Source: Alphaproteobacteria bacterium (GTDB lineage: Bacteria; Pseudomonadota; Alphaproteobacteria; Thalassobaculales; Thalassobaculaceae). From it: a stretch of 64,000 nt of DNA. The DNA is taken from assembly GCA_024742275.1 (NCBI GenBank), contig JANSYS010000018.1:35773-99772 (forward strand), given 5' to 3'. The notes under the pieces are model-generated. The model was not told the DNA's origin and did not search any database. It saw only the letters and a list, made by a program, of their open reading frames with translations. Below are positions 17,007 to 27,776 of the stretch, piece by piece. Position 1 is the stretch's first letter, and each line of letters starts with the position of its first letter. A program made the translations under genes and the position numbers.

Positions 17007-19978
17007 CTGACGCGATTGACAGAACCCGGCAGGCGCCGGGGCGCTGGGCCGGCGCGATCGCCGAGGAGTTGGGGATCACGGACCAGTCCCGGCGGGTCAC
17101 CGGTCGAGACACGATTGATCTCGGGACCGCCGACAAGGCCGTGTTGGTGTTGCGTGGGACACTCAATCTGTTCGTCGTCGATGCGGACGGTCGCCGCCAC
17201 GGCTTCGCGCAGGCGGAGGTCGGCGAAATCGCCTTCGCGGTCGCCGCTTTACCGGATACCGGAGCCGTAGTCGGCGTGCCTGGCACCGGCACCGAGCTGA
17301 TTGAGCTGGATCTGTCGGCCCTGGCCGAACGCACGGATTCGATTGCGGGTGTATTGGAGCCGGCGCTGGGCGCCTGGATTTCCCGATTGCTCGACACCGT
17401 GCTGACGGGGCCGCCGCCGACTGCCTATCGCGTGATCCACGCGGGCGAGAGCTTGGAGCCTTCCGGCGGGGACGGAGTCGTCGAAGCCGCCGATGACGTC
17501 ATCTGGGTCCGGTCGAGCGGCGGGAGCATGGCCTACCTCGGCGCCGTCGATATCCCCGAAGACACCGCCTTGCCGCTGGTCGGCGGCGCCTGGGTACAGC
17601 CGGGGAGAGAGGCCGGCTTGCACGCGGTGTCGTTCCAAGAGTGGCTGTCGGGCCCCTGGACCGATGATCTCTCCCGTTTTCACCACGTCATTTTGGCGAC
17701 CTTCCAGCGTGGTCTGGCCGCCGACCGTGAGGCGGTCTGGCGCCGCCTGAGCGATCGCCGTGCCGCTGAGCGACGATCTTTCGACGGATCGATCGGCGCG
17801 TTGGCGTCTGTTGGTGCCGGCGACGTGGGGCTATCGGTCGGAGCGCCGGTCGATCCGCTTTTGGCCGCCGCGAGCATCGTGGCACAGGCAAGCGGCGTCT
17901 CGGTCGAATTGCCGAAAGGCGGGCTCGAGTCTTTGGCGCGGACGTCGGATCCTCTCGAGATGCTCGCGGAAGCATCCGGCTTCCATAGCATTCCGATCCA
18001 GTTGGAGGGCGACTGGTGGCGTAGCGATCAGGGACCGATGCTCGCTTTTCTCGGCGCCGATCGCCGTCCCATCGCGTTGTTGCAGACGACGCCCGGCCGA
18101 TACGAGGCAGTCGATCCCGCCACTCAGCGCAGACGCAAGGTCACCAAAGCGAATGCGGGAGAGTTCGCCAGGGACGCGCGAAGTTTCGTGCGGCTCCTGC
18201 CGAGCCGTCCGGTCGAGCTCAGGGAGGTTCTCGCCGGCGGACTGCATGATCTTCAGTCGGATGGCTGGCGGCTGCTGTTGGCGATGTTGCTGTCGGGTTC
18301 CGTGGCTTTCGCCACACCGCTCCTGATTGAGCAGATCATCGGGAGCGCAGTGCCGGAGGCCGACAGGACCGCACTCGTCGTCCTGGTCGGCGCGATGGTC
18401 GCCGTCGCTGTGGCAGGTGCCGGGTTCTCGATCGTTCAGAGCCTGTCGCTGCTGCGGATCGAGGGCAGGGCGAGTTCGCGCACCCAGCTTGCTGTGTTCG
18501 CCCGTCTGCTCCGACTGCCGACCGAGTTCTTCCGGCGGTTCACCGACGGCGACCTGTCGGTACGGGTGCGCGGCGTGGAGGAGATGCGCCAACTGCTCAG
18601 CGACAACACGTTGTTCATTATCATGGCGACGGTGAACGGCCTGTTCTCGTTGGCGCTGATGCTCTACTACGAGGTGACCCTGGCCCTGACGGTCGCCGCC
18701 GTCGCCATCCTTGTCGGACTGGTGAACTACTATTTCGGCGGCCGCGTGACTCAGCTTCAGCGCTCGATCCTGAACATTCGCGGCGACGTGGAAGCGGACG
18801 TCGTCCAGTATCTCGACGGTATCACCGAGCTGCGGACAAACAATGCAGAACGGCAGGTTTTCGCCCGTTGGTCGGCGAAGTTCTCCGGCGGGCAGGCCAA
18901 GGTCTATGAGGCGGGTCTGCTGTCCAACGCCGGCCAGACGACGAACGCCGTGTTCTCGTTTGTGGCCGTGCTGGCGATCGTCGTCGCCATCGGCCTGATC
19001 TCCGACCAGCTGTTCGCGCTCTTCAAGGTCGATCTCAACTGGTCGAGCCTGGCCGCTACCGGCCTGGAGGGAACCATCAACTCGGCCGAGTTCATGGCCT
19101 TCTATGCCGCATTCGGGCAATTCAGCCTGGCGGTAAACCAGATCGTGCAGTCCGGCCTCAATCTGACGGCACTGGCACCGACCTATGACCGACTGCGCCC
19201 GTTGCTGGAAACGGAGGAGGAACACCAGGAGGGCGATCAGGATCCCGGTGTTCTGCGTGGCGATATCGACGTTCACGATGTGCAGTTCCGCTATGTGCCG
19301 GAGCAGCCTCTTGTGCTCAAGGGTGTAAGTCTCACCGTGAAAGCCGGGCAGTTCGTCGCCGTCGTCGGACCGTCAGGCGCCGGAAAGTCGTCGCTGATGC
19401 GGCTTCTGCTCGGGTTCGACAACCCGGAGGTTGGATCGGTCTTCCTCGACGGCCAGGACTTGCGTCATCTGAACAAGCGTGCGGTCCGGCGCAACTTCGG
19501 TGTCGTGCTTCAGACCGTGAAGGTGATGACCGGTACGATCTTCGAGAACATCACCAGCGGTACGGACATGAGCGAGGAGGACGCCTGGTGGGCGGCGGAG
19601 CAGGTCGGATTTGCTGACGACATACGGCGCATGTCCGATGGACTCTACACGATGCTGAGCGACGGCGGGTCGACGCTGTCCGGGGGACAATGCCAACGGC
19701 TGATGCTGGCGCGCGCGGTCATCCGCCGGCCGCGGATCATGTTGCTGGACGAAGCGACGAGCGCCCTCGACAACGAGGTTCAGTCGATCGTTACCCAAGC
19801 GCTCGACAAGCTGAACTGCACCCGCGTCGTCATTGCGCACCGCCTGTCGACCATTGCCAATGCGGATCTGATCTATGTGATCGATGCCGGCCAGGTCGTC
19901 GAGCATGGGACCTATGATGAGTTGATGGCGCTGGACGGTGTGTTCGCGGATCTGGCGCGGCGACAGCTCAGCGAATGA
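17003..19978 (+). CDS. NHLM-type ABC transporter with long N-terminal domain
   Basis: This 991-residue protein resembles the peptidase-less ATP-binding component of NHLM systems (TIGR03797). The first 400 or so residues are cytosolic and start with a cyclic-nucleotide-binding-like beta fold (VLVLRGTLNLFVVDADGRRHG). A six-helix ABC membrane domain spans about 415-720. The ATPase has Walker A GPSGAGKS near 789, signature LSGGQCQR, Walker B IMLLDEATSALD and an H-loop in IAHRLSTI. The start overlaps the previous gene as ATGA, so a heterodimer with the C39-like ABC protein is likely. The N-terminal domain could sense an intracellular ligand or the product, but this is not shown by the sequence. 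Confidence 0.88.
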   Translation: MTDAIDRTRQAPGRWAGAIAEELGITDQSRRVTGRDTIDLGTADKAVLVLRGTLNLFVVDADGRRHGFAQAEVGEIAFAVAALPDTGAVVGVPGTGTELIELDLSALAERTDSIAGVLEPALGAWISRLLDTVLTGPPPTAYRVIHAGESLEPSGGDGVVEAADDVIWVRSSGGSMAYLGAVDIPEDTALPLVGGAWVQPGREAGLHAVSFQEWLSGPWTDDLSRFHHVILATFQRGLAADREAVWRRLSDRRAAERRSFDGSIGALASVGAGDVGLSVGAPVDPLLAAASIVAQASGVSVELPKGGLESLARTSDPLEMLAEASGFHSIPIQLEGDWWRSDQGPMLAFLGADRRPIALLQTTPGRYEAVDPATQRRRKVTKANAGEFARDARSFVRLLPSRPVELREVLAGGLHDLQSDGWRLLLAMLLSGSVAFATPLLIEQIIGSAVPEADRTALVVLVGAMVAVAVAGAGFSIVQSLSLLRIEGRASSRTQLAVFARLLRLPTEFFRRFTDGDLSVRVRGVEEMRQLLSDNTLFIIMATVNGLFSLALMLYYEVTLALTVAAVAILVGLVNYYFGGRVTQLQRSILNIRGDVEADVVQYLDGITELRTNNAERQVFARWSAKFSGGQAKVYEAGLLSNAGQTTNAVFSFVAVLAIVVAIGLISDQLFALFKVDLNWSSLAATGLEGTINSAEFMAFYAAFGQFSLAVNQIVQSGLNLTALAPTYDRLRPLLETEEEHQEGDQDPGVLRGDIDVHDVQFRYVPEQPLVLKGVSLTVKAGQFVAVVGPSGAGKSSLMRLLLGFDNPEVGSVFLDGQDLRHLNKRAVRRNFGVVLQTVKVMTGTIFENITSGTDMSEEDAWWAAEQVGFADDIRRMSDGLYTMLSDGGSTLSGGQCQRLMLARAVIRRPRIMLLDEATSALDNEVQSIVTQALDKLNCTRVVIAHRLSTIANADLIYVIDAGQVVEHGTYDELMALDGVFADLARRQLSE

Positions 19979-20146
19979 TGGGGATGGTTTGGGGCGAGCC
20001 TCGACCGCGTGGCGCCGCCGCCGCTCGCCTGTTCGAGGGCACTCTCCGCAGTCGTTTCGCCAGACTCTCGCCGCCACCGTCAGCATATGGACTTGTGCCC
20101 GCCCGGCAGGCGAAAATGCACCGACAAACAGGTCGAGGAGCGTGCG

Positions 20147-21046
20147 ATGACCAGCAACCCGCCGGATCAGGAACCCTGGCAGTGGGAAGATGCCCGCTGG
20201 CAGGCGATCGTCGACAAGGTCCGGGCCGGACGTTCGCTCAAGCCGAAGACCTGGAAGAACGGCGCAAGGGTCGCGGTCAGCCTGTCATTTGATTCCGACC
20301 ATGAGACCAGCACGCTGCGGTGGGGGCAAAGCTCGCCGGGCAAGCTGTCCCAGGGCGAGTATGGCAGTCGCGTTGCGATCCCCAGGATCCGCAAGCTGTT
20401 GGATACGTTCGACATAAAGGCGACCTTCTTTGTCCCGGCCGTGGTCGCGAAGCTTCATCCCGACGAGCAGCGAGGCCTCGCGGACGAGGGGCATGAGATC
20501 GGAATACACGGCTGGATTCACGAACTGAACAGCCAGCTTCCGCCCAAGGACGAACGTGAGATGCAGATGCGGTCGGCCGACGCCTTGGAGAGTATCACCG
20601 GCGTCCGTCCGGTCGGAATTCGGACCCCGTCATGGGATTTCAGTCAGACAACGCTGGCCATCAGCCGTGAGATGGGCTTGCTCTACGACTCGTCCCTGAT
20701 GGCCGACGACGAGCCCTATGAGCTCATGGAGGACGGAGAACCCACCGGGATGGTCGAATTGCCGGTGGAGTGGATCCGTGACGACGCGGTGTATTTCAAC
20801 ATGGACCGGTTCTCTGCCCTACGCCCGTATACGCCGCCGTCCTCCGTGCTTGAGGTGTTCATGGCGGAGTTCGACGGGGCTTACGAAGAGGGCGGACTGT
20901 TCCTGCTGACCATGCACCCGCACATCATCGGGCACCGTTCGAGAATCAAGGTTCTCGAAGAACTGATCCGGTACATCCGGTCGCATACCGGTGTCTGGTT
21001 CGCCACCCACGCCGAGGTTGCGCAGTATTGCAAGGACAACGCATGA
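20147..21046 (+). CDS. NodB-type polysaccharide deacetylase, PgdA/PuuE-like clade
   Basis: This 299-residue cytoplasmic protein has the NodB fold: motif 1 SLSFDSDHET, motif 2 HGWIHE (Zn-binding His-x3-His), motif 3 GIRTPSWDF and a late His in TMHPHIIGH. It lacks a signal peptide. The sequence type resembles the cytoplasmic PgdA/PuuE group, whose members hydrolyse cyclic amides such as allantoin or have unclear targets, rather than secreted peptidoglycan deacetylases. ATG 20147 follows GAGGAG. In-frame ATG 20009 is less likely. It lies 168 bases after the exporter and faces the dipeptide-transport operon. It could tailor the lipopeptide glycan, or belong to the amide-degrading region with the hydantoinases. 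I favour the second. Confidence 0.8.
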   Translation: MTSNPPDQEPWQWEDARWQAIVDKVRAGRSLKPKTWKNGARVAVSLSFDSDHETSTLRWGQSSPGKLSQGEYGSRVAIPRIRKLLDTFDIKATFFVPAVVAKLHPDEQRGLADEGHEIGIHGWIHELNSQLPPKDEREMQMRSADALESITGVRPVGIRTPSWDFSQTTLAISREMGLLYDSSLMADDEPYELMEDGEPTGMVELPVEWIRDDAVYFNMDRFSALRPYTPPSSVLEVFMAEFDGAYEEGGLFLLTMHPHIIGHRSRIKVLEELIRYIRSHTGVWFATHAEVAQYCKDNA

Positions 21047-21129
21047 CCTGATCCGACCTCCCATGATCCGCGTCAAGCGCGTCCCGGCAACGGTTCGAAA
21101 AGGGTGGCGGATGATCGTGCGGCCGTCTT

Positions 21130-21909
21130 TCAGTAGCTTGGGATACCGAGGGTGACGCCGCCATCCACGACGAAGACGCTGCCCGTGACATAGCTCGCGG
21201 CGTCCGACAGCAGGTAGAGAACGAGGTCGTTCAGTTCCTCGGGGCGACCTTCGCGGCCGCTTGGGATCCGAGCGAGTTTGGCCGCGTGCTCGGCTTTTCC
21301 GGCGCCGCTCGCATGGGCCATCACCCGATCCGTCGCAATCAGACCGGGGGCCAATGCGTTGACGCGGATGCCATGCGACGCGAGTTCCAGCGCGGCGATC
21401 CGAGTGAGTTGGTTGAGGCCCGCCTTCGACGCGCCGTAGTGGGCGATACCGGGGCGGGCGAGCGTCGCAGCGGTCGAACTGATGTTGACCACGCTTCCGG
21501 CGACAGCGTCTTCGATCATCCGCCGGGCCACCGATTGGGTGACCTGGAACGGTGCGCGCAGGTTGGTCTCGATCACCGCGTTCCATTCCTCGACGCCTAG
21601 ATCGAGGAAGCCGGAGACCGGGTACAGTCCGGCGCAATTGACCAGGCCCCGAAGCGGCCCACCGGTCGCCCGGCAGCGCGCGACCAGGTTGTCCACCGCT
21701 TGGCAATCGCGCAGATCGCCGTCGACGCCGGAGAAGGCGGAGCCGAAATCGTCCGCCGCTCTGGAAAGGGCATGAGCATCGAGATCGACGCCGACAACCT
21801 CCGCGCCGACATCGATTAACGCGCGGCTGACGCTTTGGCCGATACCCGATGCCGCGCCGGTCACAAGGATGCGACGGCCTGAAAGGTCTCTAGCAGCGGC
21901 TCCGCTCAT
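21130..21909 (-). CDS. Short-chain dehydrogenase/reductase (operon 3' end)
   Basis: This 259-residue classical SDR has the cofactor motif TGAASGIG, NCAG, the catalytic Ser (NISSTA) and YGASK. DLDAH after the second strand has an acidic residue, which favours NAD(H). It should oxidise or reduce an alcohol/ketone, with the substrate unknown. The start at 21909 overlaps the stop of the upstream ABC ATPase as ATGA, so it is the last gene of the peptide-transport operon. An in-frame start at 22017 would give a long Arg-rich extension inside the ATPase gene and is rejected. Confidence 0.88.
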   Translation of the reverse strand: MSGAAARDLSGRRILVTGAASGIGQSVSRALIDVGAEVVGVDLDAHALSRAADDFGSAFSGVDGDLRDCQAVDNLVARCRATGGPLRGLVNCAGLYPVSGFLDLGVEEWNAVIETNLRAPFQVTQSVARRMIEDAVAGSVVNISSTAATLARPGIAHYGASKAGLNQLTRIAALELASHGIRVNALAPGLIATDRVMAHASGAGKAEHAAKLARIPSGREGRPEELNDLVLYLLSDAASYVTGSVFVVDGGVTLGIPSY

Positions 21910-22921
21910 TCGGCGAAAAAGCAGGCGGCTTCCTGCCCGGGCCAGTCGTTGCGCAGTTCGGGTTCGCTCTCGGCGCATCTCGGTTGCGCTAACCGGCAGC
22001 GGGTCCGGAACCGACATCCTGACGGAAGGTTGCCCGGATTGGGCGGCTCGCCCTCCAGGGAGAACGTGTCGGTGATGCGTTCGCCGCCGATCTGCGGGAT
22101 CGCGGACAGCAGGGAGCGGGAGTAGGGATGGCGCGGCGCGCTGAACACCGTTTCGGTGTCTCCGAACTCGACGATCTTGCCGAGATACATCACCGCGACC
22201 CGGTCGCAGATCATGCGGACCACGGACAGGTCGTGCGAGATGAAGAGATAAGTAAGATTGAACTGCTTCTGCAGGTCCAGGAACAGATTGAGAATGGTTG
22301 CCTGTACCGAAACATCCAGGCCGGATGTCGGTTCGTCCAGAATGATCAGGCTGGGTTGCAGGGTCAGAATGCGCGCGAGGCCGACCCGACGCTGCTGACC
22401 GCCGCTGATCTCGTGCGGGTAGAGATCGAGATGGCCTTCGGGCAGCCCCACCGCCCGCAGGATATCACGGACCCGGCGTTCGCGCTCCTCGTATCCGAGG
22501 GCCCCATGGATCACCATCGGTTCGTGCAGAGAGCGGCGAATCTTCCAGCGGGGATCGAGCGAGGCTCCGGGGTCCTGGTAGGAGTACTGGAGATGTCTGC
22601 GCAGGTCCCGGGCAGCATCCGGCGAGAGGCCGGCGACGTCGTTGCCTTCGAAAATGATCTCGCCGTCAGTCGGCTGGTGGATCCCCATCAGGGTCTTGCC
22701 GAGAGTCGATTTGCCGCAACCGCTCTCGCCCACGATCCCCAGGATTTCACCCTTCTGAACCGTGAACGAGACGTCGTCCAACGCCTTCAGCCAACCGGTG
22801 CGGCGGCCCCACGCGTTCCGGATCGCGAAGTACTTCTTCAGAGAGCGGATATCGAGGATCGTGTCCCCTGTGACGTCGGTCCGGCCGATCGCATTGCCGC
22901 TCGGGAGTGTCGCCGCGTCGC

Positions 22922-22925
<4 letters not shown>
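21906..22925 (-). CDS. Peptide ABC transporter ATPase, DppF/OppF-like
   Basis: This 339-residue ATPase has Walker A GESGCGKST, signature SGGQQRR, Walker B LIILDEPTSGLD and the C-terminal oligopeptide/dipeptide transporter region (FRTRCRLAQPRC) whose Cys residues match the OppF-type motif. It pairs with the DppD-like ATPase to power uptake through the DppBC-like permease. The start at ATG 22925 overlaps the upstream stop as ATGA. A start 14 codons upstream is open but would overlap that gene. Confidence 0.93.
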
Positions 22926-23969
<1,044 letters not shown>

Positions 23970-23983
<14 letters not shown>

Positions 23984-24836
23984 GCGCTCGGCTCCGTCGG
24001 ATCTTCGGGTCGAGGATGTCGCGCAGGCCGTCGCCCAGCAGGTTAAAGCCCATCACGACGAGGAAAATGGCCAGTCCCGGCGCAGTGGCGTACCACCAGG
24101 CTTCCGGCAGGAACTCGCGCGACTCTGAAATCATCCGGCCCCATTCCGGTGATGGCGCCGGGGCGCCGAGTCCGAGAAAGCCAAGGGCGGCCGCGGTCAG
24201 GATCGTGCCGCCCATGCCGATCGTCGTTCGCACGATGATCGACGACATGATGTTCGGCAGGATGTGAAGGACCATTACCCGGAATGGCGATGCGCCGAGT
24301 GCGATGCTGGCCTCGATGAAGACCTCATTCTGCAATGATCGTGTTTCCGCGTAGACCAAGCGGGCCCAGAATGGCCAATAGGTGGCGGAAAGAGCCAGGA
24401 TGATGTTCTCGATGGAGGGGCCGAGCGTCTGCGCGATGGCGATCGCCAGCACGATCTGAGGGACCGCAAGAAAGATGTCGGACACCCGCATCAGCAGATC
24501 ACTGAACCAGCTGTGATAGTAGCCGGCGATAAGACCGATCGGCACCCCGATCAGCACCGACGCACCGATCGCGATGACCGCGATGGTAATGGTGATGCGC
24601 GCTCCGAAAAGGATGCGGCTGTAGATATCGCTCCCCATGCGATCGGTGCCGAAGAAGTGGTCGGCTTGTGGCGGCTGGAGCCGCTCGGCCGGGTGGAACT
24701 CCGCGACGTCCGCAGGATGGGTGGCGAGAAAAGGTGCCAGGATAGCGGTGAGGACCAGAAGGGCGATAAGGCTTGCGCCGAGGAGGGCGACCCGGTCTTC
24801 CGCCAGCTTGCGGAACAGGAAGATCACGGTGTCCAT
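23970..24836 (-). CDS. Peptide ABC permease, DppC-like
   Basis: This 288-residue inner-membrane protein has an N-terminal transmembrane helix (about 14-36), then the short periplasmic segment with HFFGTDRMGSDIYSR typical of DppC/OppC, and five further helices. The cytoplasmic coupling loop EASIALGASPFRVMVLHILPN is present. It heterodimerises with the DppB-like permease. The ATG overlaps the upstream stop by one base (TGATG). Confidence 0.93.
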
Positions 24837-25840
24837 CAGCGGCTCTCCCGCGGATCGATGAAGCCATGGGCAACATCGACGATCAGGTTGACGATGATGA
24901 AGATGACGCCGGCAACGACGGTGAAGCCCATGATGGCGTTGTAGTCGGACTGCAGGATCGACTGTACGGCATAGAGTCCGAGGCCGGGCCAGTCGAACAC
25001 CGCTTCAACGACGACGGCGTTGGCGATGAGGATGCCGAAGATCAGGCCGATCTGGGTGACAGTGCCGATCAGCGCATTCCGCAGCACGTATTTCCAGACG
25101 ATGACGCGGCGCGGAAAGCCCATCGCCTCCTCGTACATCACATAGTTCGAGTTGATCGCCTCGAGCACGCCGGCGCGGGTGAACCGAACGATCGTCGCCA
25201 TGGCAGGAAAGGCCAAGGTCAGCGCCGGTAGGACCATGTGGGCCAGGGCGCTCCAAAAGACTTCGAAGTCCCCTGTGATCAGGGAGTCAATCAGGTAGAA
25301 GCCCGTGATCTCGTCCGGCCCCCAGCCGTCCACGCGGCCCTGGAGGGGGGTCCAGCCCAGTTCCATGGCGAAGAGAAGCTGCAGCAGGATGGCCAGCCAG
25401 AACGCGGCGATCGCGAGGCCCGACACCGTGAAGAGACGCAGCGCGTGGTCCAGGAGCGAGTTGCGGTTGACCGCCGAGATCACGCCCAGCGGAATACCGA
25501 TGGCGGCTGACAGGAGCACCGCGACGAAGGTCAGTTCAAGCGTAGCCGGCACGCGGCCCGCGAGATCGTCGGCGATCGGGCGCTGGGTATAAAGGCTTTG
25601 GCCGAAATTCCCTTGGAACACGTCGATGACGTAGCGGTAGAGCTGGACGTGGATCGGCTGATCCAGGCCGAGTTCGGCCCTCAAAGCCTCGATCTGCTCA
25701 TTGGTGGCGTTGTCGCCGGCCACGAACGCTACCGGATCTGCCGGGATCACATGGCTGATGGTGAAAGTGATCACCATCAATCCGAGGATCGTCGGGAAGA
25801 ACCAGAAGAACCGGTTGAGAATCAGGACGAGCAGCTTCAT
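24836..25840 (-). CDS. Peptide ABC permease, DppB-like
   Basis: This 334-residue inner-membrane protein opens with a transmembrane helix (FFWFFPTILGLMVITFTISHV) and the DppB-type segment DQPIHVQLYRYVIDVFQGNFGQSL. Further helices and the coupling loop EAMGFPRRVIVWKYVLRNA follow. It forms the transport channel with the DppC-like subunit. It lies 87 bases after the binding-protein gene. Confidence 0.93.
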   Translation of the reverse strand: MKLLVLILNRFFWFFPTILGLMVITFTISHVIPADPVAFVAGDNATNEQIEALRAELGLDQPIHVQLYRYVIDVFQGNFGQSLYTQRPIADDLAGRVPATLELTFVAVLLSAAIGIPLGVISAVNRNSLLDHALRLFTVSGLAIAAFWLAILLQLLFAMELGWTPLQGRVDGWGPDEITGFYLIDSLITGDFEVFWSALAHMVLPALTLAFPAMATIVRFTRAGVLEAINSNYVMYEEAMGFPRRVIVWKYVLRNALIGTVTQIGLIFGILIANAVVVEAVFDWPGLGLYAVQSILQSDYNAIMGFTVVAGVIFIIVNLIVDVAHGFIDPRESR

Positions 25841-25927
25841 CGGACCGCCGGAGCAAACGAAACGGGAATCTGCAGCGCCCGACCGACCAGGAGCCGGTCG
25901 GGCGCCGTTCTGAGAGATCGATGGGGG

Positions 25928-27529
25928 TCAGTCGTAGTAGACCCAGCGCATCTCCTGGCCGTTGCCGATCGGCGAGAAGCGGAAACCCTTCGCCCGCTTG
26001 GTGATCGGTCCGAACCATTTCGTGTTGTAGATGAAGATACCGGCCGCATCCTCGGTGACGATGGTCGCGGCTTTGGCGTAGTTGGCCTCACGAACCGCTT
26101 GGTCCGTGGTGACCTGAGCTTCATGCAGCAGCTTGTCGACTTCGGGATTCGAGTACCAGCTGTTGTTGCGGGCCCCGATATTCGCGCTGTCGTACATCTC
26201 GCCCACCCAGTTGTTCGGATCGGCGTAGTACGTGCTCTTCCAGAGGAACAGCAGGTCGTACATCTGTTGCTCGTCGCGCATCTTGCCCGACGCCACCGGC
26301 CACGGCTCGGCGACGATTTTGGACTTGATGCCGATTTTGGTCAGCCCGTTCTGGAGCAGGGCGGCTGCCTGTTCCGTCTGGCCATAGCCGGCCAGCGCAC
26401 CGATGGTGATCTCGGGGATCGGGCCCTTGACCTTAGCCAGGTATTCCTTGGCCTTCTCCAGGTCGTAGGTGTAGCCCTTGAGGTCGGCTGGCGCCCCCCA
26501 GATATTGTTGGGAAGCGGCCCCGGGTTGCGGGCGACGGACCCGCTCAGGATGTTGTTGATGAAGCCGTCGTAGTCGAACGCGTAGGACAAAGCCTTACGG
26601 AAGTTGATGTCGTTCATCGGCGCTCGGCCGTTGTGGATGATCGAGTAGAAAATCCGCATGGACTCCTGCTCTTCGACAACCACGTTGTCCGACTTGCGGA
26701 GGCGGATGATCTGGTCCTGCGGCATGTAGCCGTCGGATCCCTGGAAGTCGCCCTTGATCAGACCCAGCACGCGGCTGTTGATCTCGACGACGGTCCGGAA
26801 CTCGATCTCATCCAGGTACTTCTCGCCCCAGCCCATGAAGTGGTCCTCGAACCGGGCAGCTTGGAAGCCCTTGGCCGGATCGTAGCGCTTCAGTTCGAAG
26901 GAACCGGAGCCGGCGTCGTTGGTCGACAGCCAGGCGGCGCCCCAGTCGCCATCCTTCTCGTTGGCCTTGACCAGGTCGGCGTTGACGACATGGATTTCCG
27001 GCACCGTCGCCATGAAGATCGCAGACGGTTTGGAGAGGTTGAATTCGACCGTGTGCTTATCGATCGCTTTGGTCGAGCCCGGTTCCACCGTGCCGATGAA
27101 CAGCGAGGCCGCTCCCTTCTTCATCGCCAGGATGCGTTCGATCGAGTAGACGACGTCCGACGCCTCGATCTCGCTTCCATCGTGGAACTTGGCGCCCGGC
27201 CTAAGCTTGAAGGTGTAGGTCAAGCCGTCTTCCGAGATGTCGTAGCTCTCGGCCAGCCATAGGTTCAGCTTCGGCGGATTGTCCTGCCAGCGCATCAGCC
27301 CGTCATAGAGATTGATGCGATAGGCGACCCGGCCGACGTCAAAGACGGCATGCGGGTCCATGGTATCGTAGGCGCTTGAGTTCGCGAAAACGAAAGAGTT
27401 CTTCGCATCCGCGCCGGCAATCGGCGTCGCGGCGACGGCGGCTCCGACTACGAGGCCCATAAGGCCGGCGGTCCCCGCCCGTCGGACACTCCGAAGGGCT
27501 GATACCGCACCAGTCCACATCTGTGTCAT
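25928..27529 (-). CDS. Periplasmic peptide/solute-binding protein (SBP family 5)
   Basis: This 533-residue ABC substrate-binding protein has a signal peptide of about 41 residues (hydrophobic core GTAGLMGLVVGAAVAA, then GADAKN). The family 5 motif LAESYDISEDGLTYTFKLRPGAKFHDG is clear. ATG 27529 has AGGAGG eight bases upstream. A longer open frame to 27856 contains no better start. Family 5 proteins bind di- and oligopeptides, opines, nickel or other small solutes, so the ligand stays open. It lies first in the transport part of the operon, behind a 247-base gap that probably holds its own promoter. Confidence 0.93.
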   Translation of the reverse strand: MTQMWTGAVSALRSVRRAGTAGLMGLVVGAAVAATPIAGADAKNSFVFANSSAYDTMDPHAVFDVGRVAYRINLYDGLMRWQDNPPKLNLWLAESYDISEDGLTYTFKLRPGAKFHDGSEIEASDVVYSIERILAMKKGAASLFIGTVEPGSTKAIDKHTVEFNLSKPSAIFMATVPEIHVVNADLVKANEKDGDWGAAWLSTNDAGSGSFELKRYDPAKGFQAARFEDHFMGWGEKYLDEIEFRTVVEINSRVLGLIKGDFQGSDGYMPQDQIIRLRKSDNVVVEEQESMRIFYSIIHNGRAPMNDINFRKALSYAFDYDGFINNILSGSVARNPGPLPNNIWGAPADLKGYTYDLEKAKEYLAKVKGPIPEITIGALAGYGQTEQAAALLQNGLTKIGIKSKIVAEPWPVASGKMRDEQQMYDLLFLWKSTYYADPNNWVGEMYDSANIGARNNSWYSNPEVDKLLHEAQVTTDQAVREANYAKAATIVTEDAAGIFIYNTKWFGPITKRAKGFRFSPIGNGQEMRWVYYD

Positions 27530-27567
27530 GGTTCTTGATCCTCCTCTGTTCAGTTCCTGTCCCGTTC

Positions 27568-27581
27568 GTCCTTGCGGACGC
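27568..27581. repeat. Small hairpin upstream of the binding-protein gene
   Basis: CGTCC and GGACG flank a TTGC loop, 39 bases before the binding-protein ATG on the minus strand. It lies in the 247-base gap between the SDR and the binding-protein gene and could sit in the mRNA leader. No diagnostic regulator site was recognised. Confidence 0.25.
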
Positions 27582-27743
27582 CGGTCCCGGCCGGTCTGGC
27601 GCGGTTCCGGTTCGACCATATCGTTGACGGTCGCTTTCGGGTGCTTGCCGGAGGGCGCACCCTTTTGATCGCCGGTTTGATCCGGCTCGAACGAAATACT
27701 CCCCCCAATTGTCGCCGCGGTGCAACCGGCCATGAGGCCGCGC

Positions 27744-27757
27744 GGCGGCGCTCCGCC
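27744..27757 (-). repeat. Intercistronic GC hairpin after the SDR
   Basis: GGCGG and CCGCC flank a four-base loop about 20 bases after the stop of the SDR gene. No T-run follows, so termination would be partial at best. Such hairpins often protect upstream mRNA or set relative levels of SDR and binding protein. Confidence 0.3.
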
Positions 27758-27776
27758 AAAGCCGAGAGCACCCGCG

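Noticed and set aside
19975..20292. Plus-strand frame starting at the exporter stop (MMGMVWGEP...)
   Set aside because: It overlaps the deacetylase start in another frame, has an Arg/Pro-rich composition and no domain. The gap is better read as non-coding.
25598..27262. Plus-strand open frame of 554 codons opposite the binding-protein gene
   Set aside because: The minus strand encodes a complete family 5 binding protein with signal peptide and ribosome-binding site. The plus frame has no recognisable domain.
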